64,000 bases of DNA from positions 62,001-126,000 of IMG/VR virus record IMGVR_UViG_3300034108_001154; one strand, written 5' to 3'. The notes beneath the pieces are model-generated. The model was not told the DNA's origin, did no database searches, and saw nothing but the letters and a program-made list of their open reading frames with translations. The position numbers and the translations under genes were made by a program. Source of the DNA: a virus. This document shows positions 25,243 to 34,945 of the stretch, piece after piece. Each line of letters starts with the position of its first letter. The first letter of the stretch is position 1.

Positions 25243-26634
25243 ATGAATAAAAAGAAAAAGATTTTATTGCTTTCTGATGATTTGCGAATGGCAAGTGGTA
25301 TTGCCACTATGAGCAAAGCATTAGTAATGGGTACTGTTGACAAGTACGATTGGTTCCAAGTAGGAGCCGCAATTAATCACCCTGAGCAAGGTAAAGTATT
25401 GGATGTATCTGTTGATGTTGCCGCTCAAACTGGTGTAGCAGATGCTAGTGTTAAAATACTACCTTGGACTGGATATGGTGATGCTGGATTGGTTAGACAA
25501 TTAATCAACGCTGAACAACCTGATGCTATATTACACTTTACCGACCCGAGATATTGGATTTGGTTATATGAGATGGAGCATGAGATTAGACAAAATGTTC
25601 CAATTATGTTTTACGCTATTTGGGATGATTTACCAGACCCATTATATAATCGTAACTATTACGAAAGTTGTGATTGGATTGGATGCATTTCTCGTCAAAC
25701 CTATGGTATCGTATCCCGTTTAACCGCATTAACGGACAAGCCAACTTGGAAACCTCATTCAGATTGGCAGGTATCCTATGTACCACATGGTATTAATTCA
25801 AAAGAATATTTCCCAACAGAAGTACCAGCCGAATTTCGTTCTGAGATATTAGGTGGTAAAGAATATGATTTTGTATTCTTTTGGTCAAACCGAAATATTC
25901 GTAGAAAACAACCATCTGATGTTATTATGGCATTTAAACAATTTTGTGAGGAATTGGGTGAAGAAAAAGCATCTAAAGTTTGCTTAGTGATGCACACACA
26001 ACCTATCGATGAAAATGGTACCGATTTACCAACGGTTTATAGTACATTAGCACCAAATTGTAACGTTATATTTTCAGATAAACGTAGAACTACAAATGAA
26101 TTAAATTACCTATACAATATGGCTGATGTAACAATCAATATCGCTGGTAATGAGGGATTTGGATTAACAACCGCTGAATCTATAATGGCTGGTACCCCAA
26201 TTATCGTAAACGTAACTGGTGGTTTGCAAGACCAATGTGGTTTTAGGTATAAAGATAGTGGAAAATTGGTTAATTCGGAAGATTATATCAAAATTGGTTC
26301 ACTTCACAATTGGAGAGATTGGGAAGATAAATTAGAACCAGGACCTTGGGTTAGACCTGTATGGAGTAGAGCACAATCATTAACAGGTTCAGTTCCAACA
26401 CCATATATTTGGGATGATAAAGTTGATATCTATGATGTTGCTAAAGCAATGATGGATATGTACAATACACCAAAAGAAACTCTTTTAGAGAATGGATTAA
26501 AGGGAAGAGAAGCTTTCATTGGTGAAATAGGATTAAGTTCAGAAAATATGTGTAAAACATTAGTTGATGGAATGGAAGGAACCTTTGAAAATTGGAAACC
26601 TCGTAAATCATACGAACTATTTAAATTGAATTAA
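25243..26634 (+). CDS. GT-B glycosyltransferase (group 1-like)
   Basis: The 463-residue protein opens ILLLSDDLRMASGIATMSKA, with a later GNEGFGLTTAESIMAGTPIIV block, the EX7E-type signature of GT4-like transferases. It starts the sugar island. It likely transfers a sugar from a nucleotide donor to a glycan in the cytoplasm; donor and acceptor unknown. Confidence 0.8.
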   Translation: MNKKKKILLLSDDLRMASGIATMSKALVMGTVDKYDWFQVGAAINHPEQGKVLDVSVDVAAQTGVADASVKILPWTGYGDAGLVRQLINAEQPDAILHFTDPRYWIWLYEMEHEIRQNVPIMFYAIWDDLPDPLYNRNYYESCDWIGCISRQTYGIVSRLTALTDKPTWKPHSDWQVSYVPHGINSKEYFPTEVPAEFRSEILGGKEYDFVFFWSNRNIRRKQPSDVIMAFKQFCEELGEEKASKVCLVMHTQPIDENGTDLPTVYSTLAPNCNVIFSDKRRTTNELNYLYNMADVTINIAGNEGFGLTTAESIMAGTPIIVNVTGGLQDQCGFRYKDSGKLVNSEDYIKIGSLHNWRDWEDKLEPGPWVRPVWSRAQSLTGSVPTPYIWDDKVDIYDVAKAMMDMYNTPKETLLENGLKGREAFIGEIGLSSENMCKTLVDGMEGTFENWKPRKSYELFKLN

Positions 26635-26651
26635 GAAGAAAATAAAAAGTT

Positions 26652-27947
26652 ATGAATAAACCATTATTAGTATATCAAGCTCCAGTATTCACTCGAAGTG
26701 GTTATGGTGACCATGCGAGAGATATCTTACGAAGCTTATTTGAAATGGATAAGTACGATGTTAAAGTTGTACCAACCAGATGGGGAAATACTCCACAAAA
26801 TCAAGTTGACCAAACAACTGAATTTGGTAAAAAGGTATTTGCAAATGTAATTACCGAATTGAACCGAAAGCCGGATATCTTTATGCAGATGTCCGTTGCT
26901 AATGAATTTGAAGCAAAGGGTAATTTTAACATTGGTATTACTGCTGGTGTAGAAACTACTATTTTACCAAAGGAATTTATTGATGGTTCAAATAAAATGG
27001 ATATGGTTATAGTACCATCTCAATTCACAAAGAATTTGATGTTAGGTACTGCATATCAAGAAAAAAATAATCAAACGGGGCAGATAGTAAATGAGTTCAG
27101 AATTAGTAAACCAGTTGAAGTTTTGTTCGAAGGTGTAAATACTGAAATTTACTCAAACCCGGTCAACTCATTAACTGAGTTAGATAAATTAGAAACTGAT
27201 TTTAATTTCTTATTTGTTGGGCATTGGTTAAAGGGAAATTTAGGGCAAGATAGGAAAGATGTAGGTATGGTTATTAAAACATTCGCTACAGTATTCAAAT
27301 ATCTACCTAAAGATAAAAGACCTGGTCTTATTATGAAAACCTCACATGCTGGATTTTCAGTAATGGATAGAGAAGCTACAAGAGATAAGATTGATAATAT
27401 ATTAAAACCATTTGGTAAGGATGCACCTAAAGTATATCTTTTACATGGTGATTTAACTGATGATGAAATGGCATCATTATACCATCATCCAAAAGTTAAA
27501 GCAATGGTTTCATTTACTAAAGGTGAAGGATATGGTAGACCATTAGCTGAATTCACTATGACCGGTAAACCAATTGTTGTTTCTGGGTGGAGCGGACAAA
27601 TGGATTTCTTACCAAAAGAACACACTATATTTTTAGAGGGTTCATTAACAAATATTGATGAATCCGCAGTTGATACATTTATATTAGCAAATGCACAATG
27701 GTTTAGTGTAAACTACTCAGATGCGGCCAACAAATTATATAAGGTATTTAATGATTACGATGTACATTTAAAACAATCGGCTGGATTAAAATCCAACACA
27801 TTAAAGAATTTTACATTAGAAAAAATGCATGAAGTTTTTAAACAAATGATGGAAAGATATGAAAAGGGAATACCGCAGGTAAAACCATTCAACCTACCAA
27901 ATTTAAACAAAAACAAAATGGAATTACCTAAACTAAATAAAGTATAA
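26652..27947 (+). CDS. GT-B glycosyltransferase (group 1-like)
   Basis: The 431-residue protein begins YQAPVFTRSGYGDHARDI and has TKGEGYGRPLAEFTMTGKPI near residue 290, again the GT4 donor-binding signature. It is the second of two GT-B enzymes in tandem and overlaps the next gene by one base. It probably acts in the same glycan pathway. Confidence 0.82.
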   Translation: MNKPLLVYQAPVFTRSGYGDHARDILRSLFEMDKYDVKVVPTRWGNTPQNQVDQTTEFGKKVFANVITELNRKPDIFMQMSVANEFEAKGNFNIGITAGVETTILPKEFIDGSNKMDMVIVPSQFTKNLMLGTAYQEKNNQTGQIVNEFRISKPVEVLFEGVNTEIYSNPVNSLTELDKLETDFNFLFVGHWLKGNLGQDRKDVGMVIKTFATVFKYLPKDKRPGLIMKTSHAGFSVMDREATRDKIDNILKPFGKDAPKVYLLHGDLTDDEMASLYHHPKVKAMVSFTKGEGYGRPLAEFTMTGKPIVVSGWSGQMDFLPKEHTIFLEGSLTNIDESAVDTFILANAQWFSVNYSDAANKLYKVFNDYDVHLKQSAGLKSNTLKNFTLEKMHEVFKQMMERYEKGIPQVKPFNLPNLNKNKMELPKLNKV

Positions 27948-28432
27948 TGGCAACTACTCCAAATCAGGCAATAAAGTATAAACCACTAATATTAGAAGAA
28001 AAACGTGTATCCCGTTCGGCTGTACAGCCGTATGGGGTATATCGTATATCTACTTACAAATATGCGGATGGTAATAAGGAATCCCTAAGTGGAGCCGATT
28101 CAACTATTATATTCGTAACGGGAATATATGAACAAAAGTTCTCAGCAATTAAATTATCATCAATTAAACCGGAAGATTTTTTCAAATGGTTTAAGAAATT
28201 GGAAGATAAAGCTAATAAAGTTTTAAATGAACAAAAAACTACAAATGTTGGATTATATGATATAGCAACTGTATATGATAGAGGTGGAGAACGTATCTAT
28301 AATAGTTACGTTAAAACTGGTATTGAATTAAAAAAGATTGAAAATCCATATCGTACATATAACAAAGATGGGATTCAATATATGAGTGAAGTATTTTTTA
28401 AGAAAAATGTATTAGAAGAATATTATGGTTAA
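27947..28432 (+). CDS. Hypothetical protein in sugar island
   Basis: The 161-residue protein is mixed alpha/beta with a basic C-terminal half and no motif I recognise. It overlaps both neighbours, so it is co-translated with the glycosyltransferases. It does not itself look like a sugar enzyme and may be structural or an accessory factor. Confidence 0.6.
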   Translation: MATTPNQAIKYKPLILEEKRVSRSAVQPYGVYRISTYKYADGNKESLSGADSTIIFVTGIYEQKFSAIKLSSIKPEDFFKWFKKLEDKANKVLNEQKTTNVGLYDIATVYDRGGERIYNSYVKTGIELKKIENPYRTYNKDGIQYMSEVFFKKNVLEEYYG

Positions 28433-29054
28433 TATAACATATGCAGTTACAGTTTGTAATGAAATTGAAGAGATTACAAAATTAATCAATTTCATACATC
28501 CGAGAATTCAAAAAGAGGATGAGATTTTGATTCAATATGATTCAGATGGGGCTACTGAAGATGTGGTAAACTATCTAAGAATTATAGGTGAATTACATCA
28601 AAACATAAACATAATAAGTTTTCCACTTAATAAGGATTTTGCAAGTTTTAAAAACAACTTAAAGAATCATGCAAATGGTATCTTTATTTTCCAATTGGAT
28701 GCAGATGAAATCCCATCGGAATTTTTGATTGAAAATATGCACGATTTAATCGAAGCTAACTTAGATATTGATTTATTCTTTGTACCAAGAGTTAATACCG
28801 TTGAAGGATTAACCGATGAACATATTAAAAAATGGGGATGGCAATTAAATCCAAATGGTTGGATTAACTGGCCTGATTTACAAACTAGAATTTACCGAAG
28901 AACATCGGAGATTGAGTGGGATGGTAAAGTACATGAAAGAATCAAAGGTTATAATACATTAACTATCCTACCATTGCAAGAGGAATACGCTATCTATCAC
29001 CCTAAAGGAATAGAAAGACAAGAAAAACAAAACGAATTGTACGATACTATATGA
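28425..29054 (+). CDS. GT2 family glycosyltransferase
   Basis: The 209-residue protein has ITYAVTVCNE at the N-terminus, FQLDADEIP (the DxD-type metal site) near residue 90 and WDGKVHERIKG later, a motif set typical of small GT-A transferases. It overlaps the genes on both sides by a few bases. Confidence 0.8.
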   Translation: MVNITYAVTVCNEIEEITKLINFIHPRIQKEDEILIQYDSDGATEDVVNYLRIIGELHQNINIISFPLNKDFASFKNNLKNHANGIFIFQLDADEIPSEFLIENMHDLIEANLDIDLFFVPRVNTVEGLTDEHIKKWGWQLNPNGWINWPDLQTRIYRRTSEIEWDGKVHERIKGYNTLTILPLQEEYAIYHPKGIERQEKQNELYDTI

Positions 29055-30028
29055 GAATAGCATTTTTAACTGAAATGGGATTTAGTGGAACTATCCCACC
29101 AACTCATAATAATATGAGAACTGAGTTTGCTTGGATGAACGCTCTTAATGCGGTTCACTATCCATTAGAAACTTATGATTCGGTTAAAAACTATGATGTT
29201 GTATTTATCATATTTCCAAAAGGAAAAACCTATTTAAATTCTGAAGGTAGTACATTAGTAAATGGAGTAAATCCAGTATCTAAATATTTACAACAACCAA
29301 TAATACCAACTTTAAAAGAAAGTAATACTAAAGTATATTACATTCAAGAAGGACCACATTGGTGGTGGAATGATTATGAAGTTATAGACCAAATTCAGTT
29401 CTATAACTTTTTATCACTTACTGATGGTATATTTGCACACAATCTATCAGATTCTCAATATTATAGAGGATTATTCTGGAATAAAAAGGTAGAGATAATT
29501 CATTCACTTATGATAGAGGATTTCATCAAAGATATTCAACCTATTACTGAGGATAAAGTACTGATTGGTGGTAACTTCTCCCGATGGTATGGTGGGTTTG
29601 AATCTTATATGGTAGCATCTGAATTTGGATTACCAATATGGGGACAAGAATCTCACTCAAAAAGAGTAAATGAAGGTGGTATTGGTAACCTATCCCACTT
29701 CCCAAGAATGAATTGGAACGATTGGATGGTAGAAGTATCTAAATTCAAATATGGTGTACATCTAATGCCAACGGTAGCAGCTGGTACATTCTCACTTAAT
29801 TGTGCATATTTTGGGATACCTGTAATTGGTAATGAAAAGTTAGATACACAACGATTGCTACATCCAAACTTATCAGTAGATGTATCTGATATTGAATCAG
29901 CTATGTTAATGGTTGAGATGTTAAAAGACCCCATTTTCTACAAAAAGAAAAGTGAAGAAGCAAAAGATAATTACCAAACTTACTATACAAAAGAAGTTTG
30001 GTTAAAACAAATGATGAATAAAATATGA
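29051..30028 (+). CDS. Putative GT-B-like glycosyltransferase
   Basis: The 325-residue protein has a Rossmann-like start (MRIAFLTEMGFSG), a middle part rich in Trp (EGPHWWWND), and a C-terminal lobe with FPRMNWNDWM and CAYFGIPVIGNEK, fitting a GT-B fold. It overlaps its neighbours by four bases. Donor unknown. Confidence 0.62.
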   Translation: MRIAFLTEMGFSGTIPPTHNNMRTEFAWMNALNAVHYPLETYDSVKNYDVVFIIFPKGKTYLNSEGSTLVNGVNPVSKYLQQPIIPTLKESNTKVYYIQEGPHWWWNDYEVIDQIQFYNFLSLTDGIFAHNLSDSQYYRGLFWNKKVEIIHSLMIEDFIKDIQPITEDKVLIGGNFSRWYGGFESYMVASEFGLPIWGQESHSKRVNEGGIGNLSHFPRMNWNDWMVEVSKFKYGVHLMPTVAAGTFSLNCAYFGIPVIGNEKLDTQRLLHPNLSVDVSDIESAMLMVEMLKDPIFYKKKSEEAKDNYQTYYTKEVWLKQMMNKI

Positions 30029-30795
30029 TAACAGTTATATTAAATGGTTATAAGAGAGGCGAAAACCTCAACGAACAATTAGAAGCTCTAAGGAATCAAA
30101 CGGTAAAGCCGGATGAGATTCTTTTATGGTATAATAATCCAGGTGATAACGATTTGTTGAATTATGATATTGGAACGGAAATTCCAGTTGCATATTGTAA
30201 TTACAACTTTGGTGTATGGGCAAGATTCTACTTCGCAATGAACGCTAGAAATCCTTATGTTTGTGTATTTGATGATGATACAATCCCTGGCGAAAGATGG
30301 TTAGAAAATTGTATGGAAACTATGAAAACACATGAAGGTTTATTGGGTTCAGTTGGATTACTTTATCCAAACCCATTACCAGCGGAACATTCATCTTATT
30401 ACGAACACTACTTAAGATTCGGATGGCCGGAATTAGGTAACAATGAAAGAACTGTACAAGTTGATTTAGTTGGACATAGTTGGTTCTTTAAGAAAGAATG
30501 GTTATCTCATATGGTGAGAGAATTACCTGACCCAAAATACAATACCTGTGGTGAAGATATGCACTTTTCGTATATGTTACAAAAGTATGCAGGAATACCT
30601 ACATTTGTACCGCCACATCCTAAAGATGATAAATCCCTATGGGGGAGTATCAAAGGAGCTGAATATGGTGGTGATGCTAACTCACTATGGGAATCAAACC
30701 AAGCTAGTGTAGAAGGTACACCATTTAAACAATTAATGAATCAATATTTTCACGAACAAAGAATTAAAGGTTGGAAATTAGTAAATGAAAAATAA
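30025..30795 (+). CDS. GT2 family glycosyltransferase
   Basis: The 256-residue protein has ITVILNGYKRGENL at the start, CVFDDDTIPG (metal-binding DxD) near residue 84, and TCGEDMHFSY near residue 180, the acceptor-side ED motif. This is a standard GT-A layout. It overlaps the epimerase gene by eleven bases. Confidence 0.82.
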   Translation: MITVILNGYKRGENLNEQLEALRNQTVKPDEILLWYNNPGDNDLLNYDIGTEIPVAYCNYNFGVWARFYFAMNARNPYVCVFDDDTIPGERWLENCMETMKTHEGLLGSVGLLYPNPLPAEHSSYYEHYLRFGWPELGNNERTVQVDLVGHSWFFKKEWLSHMVRELPDPKYNTCGEDMHFSYMLQKYAGIPTFVPPHPKDDKSLWGSIKGAEYGGDANSLWESNQASVEGTPFKQLMNQYFHEQRIKGWKLVNEK

Positions 30796-31786
30796 TACAA
30801 TATTACTCTGTTTTGGGACAAGACCCGAATGGTTAAAAATTAAACCATTGATTAAGATTATGGATAGAAGTGAATATAAACTTCTATTTACAGGTCAACA
30901 CCCTGATTTACTTCAAAATGTTAAAGTAGATTATAAAATTAATATAAACAATTCTGATAATAGATTGGATTCAATTATATCAGATTGTATGTTACAATTC
31001 CCTAATGGGGAATTCAGTTCAGTATTAGTTCAAGGTGATACTGGTTCAGCATTTGGCTGTGCATTAGCAGCATTCAATAGACAGTTAAAGATTTACTATT
31101 TGGAAGCTGGGTTAAGAAGTGGTGATTTACAACACCCATACCCTGAAGAGGGATATAGACAAATGATAGCAAGAATAGCAGATGTGAATCTTGCACCAAC
31201 TCAATTATCGGCTAATAATCTAATAAAAGAAAAAGTACATGGTAAAATTCATGTAGTTGGAAACTCTGTATTGGATAATTTGGTAGATTTTGGTGACCCA
31301 ACTTATGAAAACTTTGTACTGATTACTTTACATCGTAGAGAAAATCATTATTGGATGGATAAGTGGTTTACAGAACTTAATGATTTAGCAATAGCTAATC
31401 CTGATTTGGAATTTATTTTACCAATTCATCCAAATCCAAATGTTCAAAAATGGAAACATCTATTAACCAGTGTTAATGTGGTTGAACCAATGGAACATAC
31501 TGATATGATTTTACATATTAAGAAATGTAGATTCATTATTTCGGATAGTGGTGGATTACAAGAAGAGGGCTCATTTTTTAATAAGCAAGTAATTGTATGT
31601 AGAACTACAACCGAAAGACCTGAAGGATTATATACAGGTCATTTACATTTATGTAAAAATCCAAATGATTTAAAAAAATTATTTGGAAAAGTTAATAATA
31701 ATCCGTATATTAGTGAAAATTGTCCATATGGTGATGGTGATACTGCTATTAAAGTTTTAAATATATTAAGAGATGAAAAATTTTAG
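30785..31786 (+). CDS. wecB: UDP-GlcNAc 2-epimerase-like protein
   Basis: The 333-residue protein has the family landmarks in order: CFGTRPEWLK, YLEAGLRSGD, PEEGYRQ, VGNSVLDN, LHRREN, SDSGGLQEE and TTERPEG. The enzyme converts UDP-GlcNAc to UDP-ManNAc, a precursor for surface polysaccharides. It is about 40 residues shorter than cellular WecB but keeps the motifs, so it is probably active. Confidence 0.88.
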   Translation: MKNNTILLCFGTRPEWLKIKPLIKIMDRSEYKLLFTGQHPDLLQNVKVDYKININNSDNRLDSIISDCMLQFPNGEFSSVLVQGDTGSAFGCALAAFNRQLKIYYLEAGLRSGDLQHPYPEEGYRQMIARIADVNLAPTQLSANNLIKEKVHGKIHVVGNSVLDNLVDFGDPTYENFVLITLHRRENHYWMDKWFTELNDLAIANPDLEFILPIHPNPNVQKWKHLLTSVNVVEPMEHTDMILHIKKCRFIISDSGGLQEEGSFFNKQVIVCRTTTERPEGLYTGHLHLCKNPNDLKKLFGKVNNNPYISENCPYGDGDTAIKVLNILRDEKF

Positions 31787-32549
31787 AGAACACTTTTTTA
31801 AATTTAAATCCAAATTGGATAATAAAGAAAACTTCGCATTTTCACGTTATTCAGATGGTGAAATGTATATCTTACAAAATAAAGAATTAGTATTAGATAA
31901 TGGGCTAATTCAGATTGGAAATGAAAAGCAAGGTGGTGTTTATCAGTCACCTGATTTCAAACACTTTGACCCAAAAGAACATTCATTTTATCAACAGAAG
32001 TTAGTTGAATCACTTCAATACAAACAACACAATTATTACAAAGGAATTAGTTGTAGTTGTTGTGTAGGTAAGGAAGCATTTGATTGGCAGGTTGATTTAG
32101 CTGGTGGTGATGATGAATCACTAACTTGGGCTAATCTTTGGGTAAACGGAAACTATCCTATATTCATAACACATATTCTACCAATTTTTTATAGTAGAGA
32201 TTGTGTGTTTATTGGACATGAGGATGCTAACTTAAATAGATTACCATTTTTTGTGAAAGACTTTAGAGTGGGTTATAACGCAATGATTAATGATTATGGA
32301 AAAATTGAAAATATTAAAGAGTGGATTAGAACAAATAATGTTAAAAACCACATATTCCTTTTTTCGGCTTCTACTTTTACCAATTTGGCAATTGTGGAGT
32401 TGTTTAGAGATTACCCTGATAACACTTATGTTGATATTGGGACTTGTTTAACACCAATGATGGATATGCCAACTCATAGAGGGTATTTACAATCATTTTG
32501 GAATTACCAAAACACACAAGATATTCAAAAGATTTGCATATGGAATTAG
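31773..32549 (+). CDS. GT-D-like glycosyltransferase candidate
   Basis: The 258-residue protein has FSRYSDGEMYIL near residue 24, close to the R-x-G-D-G-E motif of GT-D fold enzymes (DUF1792-like). Several Cys (SCSCCV) occur in the middle. It overlaps the epimerase gene by 14 bases and the next gene by 10. The assignment is moderate. Confidence 0.55.
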   Translation: MKNFREHFFKFKSKLDNKENFAFSRYSDGEMYILQNKELVLDNGLIQIGNEKQGGVYQSPDFKHFDPKEHSFYQQKLVESLQYKQHNYYKGISCSCCVGKEAFDWQVDLAGGDDESLTWANLWVNGNYPIFITHILPIFYSRDCVFIGHEDANLNRLPFFVKDFRVGYNAMINDYGKIENIKEWIRTNNVKNHIFLFSASTFTNLAIVELFRDYPDNTYVDIGTCLTPMMDMPTHRGYLQSFWNYQNTQDIQKICIWN

Positions 32550-32923
32550 TAGAATGTACAAGCGGATATTGGGAATTTGTAAGAGTTCTTAGAAATGATA
32601 AAAGAGTATTGAGTGGATTTATCAAATCAACTCATATTACTGAAGAAATGCAGAATTCATATATGAAAACACATTCTCAGTTTTATCGTATAGCATTGGT
32701 TAATGGTAAACCTGCTGGATACGTTGGTGTTATTGAAGATGATATCAGAGTATGTACACATCCTGATTTTCAAGGTTTGGGAGTTGGTAAGTTTATGATA
32801 AACCAATGTATGGTTACATGGCCTACCGCATTTGCAAAAGTAAAAATAGATAATGAAGCAAGTATGAAATTATTCGAAGCTTGTGGATTTACAAAAAAAT
32901 ATTATATATTAACTAAAGATTAA
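32540..32923 (+). CDS. GNAT acetyltransferase
   Basis: I start the gene at the ATG at 32540, which overlaps the previous stop slightly; an in-frame ATG at 32498 would make a longer overlap. The 127-residue product has HPDFQGLGVGKFMI, the acetyl-CoA-binding motif A of GNAT enzymes, and a final EACGFTKK. It may acetylate an amino sugar made by the neighbouring aminotransferase. Confidence 0.8.
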   Translation: MELVECTSGYWEFVRVLRNDKRVLSGFIKSTHITEEMQNSYMKTHSQFYRIALVNGKPAGYVGVIEDDIRVCTHPDFQGLGVGKFMINQCMVTWPTAFAKVKIDNEASMKLFEACGFTKKYYILTKD

Positions 32924-32926
32924 ATT

Positions 32927-33553
32927 ATGTTACACAATCCATACAAAATTGTAAGAATGTTTGAAGAGGAAATCGCTAATTATACCGGCGCTCCTTACGC
33001 TATCTCAATTGATAGTTGTACAAACGCATTATTCCTTATTTGTAAATACAATGAGGTGAAGGAAGTTACAATCCCATCAAAAACGTATCTATCAGTACCT
33101 CAATCGATTATACATGCTGGTGGTACAGTTATCTTCGATAAGAGAGCAGAAACAAACCATTGGAAGGGTTTATACCAATTCAAACCATATCCTATCTACG
33201 ATGCCGCAAAACGATTAACAAGCGGTATGTACATACCCGGAACTTATATGGGGTTATCATTCCACATTAAAAAGTTACTTCCAATTTGGAAAGGTGGTAT
33301 GATTCTAACCGATAATGCTGATGCGGCTGATTGGTTTAAAAAAGCTCGTTATGAAGGTAGAAGTGAAAAATATTACAAAGAGGATGATATTACATTCCAT
33401 GGTTGGAATATGTATATGACTCCACAACAAGCAGCTCAAGGTTTGGCTATGTTTCAAAACTATCCAGAACATATGAGTGATTTAGGTGAAGATAATGGTT
33501 ATAGAGATTTAACCGAATTTACTGTTTTCAAAAGCAATAAAGTTATAGAATAA
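32927..33553 (+). CDS. Short DegT-like sugar aminotransferase
   Basis: The 208-residue protein has YDAAKRL (PLP-binding Asp) and SFHIKK (the Schiff-base Lys) in the DegT/DnrJ/EryC1 order, plus TIPSKTYLS near the start. Family members have about 370 residues; the C-terminal small domain is missing. The reading frame is clean and overlaps the next gene by one base, so this is a compact form rather than an obvious pseudogene. Confidence 0.65.
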   Translation: MLHNPYKIVRMFEEEIANYTGAPYAISIDSCTNALFLICKYNEVKEVTIPSKTYLSVPQSIIHAGGTVIFDKRAETNHWKGLYQFKPYPIYDAAKRLTSGMYIPGTYMGLSFHIKKLLPIWKGGMILTDNADAADWFKKARYEGRSEKYYKEDDITFHGWNMYMTPQQAAQGLAMFQNYPEHMSDLGEDNGYRDLTEFTVFKSNKVIE

Positions 33554-34218
33554 TGAAAGTAGAAAAATTAATTAGTAAAAATCAACCATCAAATTGGTTT
33601 AATCAAATAACAAAAGAATGTAGGGATGAATATCCAATTCATTTAGTTGACATAGATGCATCGGAAAAACTCGTTGATATGGGATGTAATGTTGGTGGTT
33701 TTAGTGAAGCATGGAATTATCGCTTTCATAATATCTTAGCAATTGATGCAGCCTCATATAATGTTGAACAATATAAAAGTAGACATTCTCATCAAATTTT
33801 ACACAAAGCAGTATCATCTAAAGATGGTGAAATTGTAAAGTTAAAAAAATATATGGGTAACAATGATGATGATACTAATTCTGGAAACTTTTCAATAACA
33901 GGTTTTGTAAATGAACATAACAAACATGGATTTAGGGGTGATGAATATGAAGAGGTTGAAACTATTAGTTTAGAAACCATTTTAGAAATGGTTGGTACTA
34001 TTGGTTTGTTGAAAATTGATATAGAAGGTGCTGAAGTGGATGTATTGTACCAAAAGGATTTATCAAAAGTAAATTACATAACTGGAGAATTCCATAATTT
34101 TATTGGTAAAGAAAATCAATCAAAATTATTTGGATGGATTGGTAATACTCATACTGAAATATATTCTGTTGGTGATGGTGTTAGTTCTCATTTTATAAAA
34201 ATGTGGAAAAGAAAATAG
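33553..34218 (+). CDS. FkbM family methyltransferase
   Basis: The 221-residue protein has LVDMGCNVGGFSEAW (SAM-binding motif I), IDAASYNVEQY, and LLKIDIEGAEVDVL, the characteristic FkbM block. FkbM enzymes O-methylate sugars or natural products. It starts on the last base of the aminotransferase stop codon, indicating a joint role in making a decorated sugar. Confidence 0.85.
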   Translation: MKVEKLISKNQPSNWFNQITKECRDEYPIHLVDIDASEKLVDMGCNVGGFSEAWNYRFHNILAIDAASYNVEQYKSRHSHQILHKAVSSKDGEIVKLKKYMGNNDDDTNSGNFSITGFVNEHNKHGFRGDEYEEVETISLETILEMVGTIGLLKIDIEGAEVDVLYQKDLSKVNYITGEFHNFIGKENQSKLFGWIGNTHTEIYSVGDGVSSHFIKMWKRK

Positions 34219-34219
34219 T

Positions 34220-34945
34220 ATGAAAATAGCACTATGTTTACATGGTTTATTTGATTCAACAACTGATGGTAGTTCCAATGGTTATGATGGATACAACCAT
34301 ATTAAAAAACACATTTTAGATATTACTGATACTGATGTGTTTATCCATAGTTGGGATATTGAAAAAGAGAGTGAAATCACTAAGTTATATAATCCAACGT
34401 CAGCCATATTTGAAGCCCCAAAAGATTTTAATGAATTGGTAAATGGTAGAGGTTTAAATAATTTGAGTGGAACACCACGTTCACCTCAAAGTGTATTATC
34501 CCATCTTTATAGTGTAACTGAATCAATGAAGTTACCATATATAACTAATTCAGAATATGATATCATTATTAAAGCTCGTTTTGATTTGGGTAGAATAAAT
34601 AGAGATACATCTGGACCAGGTAGAGGTAACCCATACCCAGTTCAATGTATTAATTTTCAAACTGAAATCGAATCTGATAAAATATATATGGCAGATTGGA
34701 ATCATTTCAAAATGGGACCAGCGGATATGTGGTTTTATGGTACAATGGAAACTATGAAACCATTTACATCATTATATAATTCATTAGAGGAGCAAATGGA
34801 ATTTAGAAGTCCATTTCACACATTTGCAGCTCAGATAGAAGGAAACCCTGGTGACCTTTCAAATTCCATAGCATTTTATAAATGGTGGATGATACAAAAT
34901 GGACTTTGGGAAAATAGAATAAATTTACAAACAATATGGGAATAG
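34220..34945 (+). CDS. WavE-like putative glycosyltransferase
   Basis: The 241-residue protein begins MKIALCLHGLFDS and has DIIIKARFDLGRI (an R-x-D type motif) near residue 115. It resembles the C-terminal half of the protein at 53314-54807, which carries RARTDTYFD at the matching place. Such proteins are linked to LPS or capsule synthesis. Confidence 0.55.
   Translation: MKIALCLHGLFDSTTDGSSNGYDGYNHIKKHILDITDTDVFIHSWDIEKESEITKLYNPTSAIFEAPKDFNELVNGRGLNNLSGTPRSPQSVLSHLYSVTESMKLPYITNSEYDIIIKARFDLGRINRDTSGPGRGNPYPVQCINFQTEIESDKIYMADWNHFKMGPADMWFYGTMETMKPFTSLYNSLEEQMEFRSPFHTFAAQIEGNPGDLSNSIAFYKWWMIQNGLWENRINLQTIWE

Noticed and set aside
32498-32539. Longer N-terminus for the GNAT gene
   Set aside because: The extra 14 residues do not resemble the family and overlap the previous coding sequence more than the ATG at 32540.
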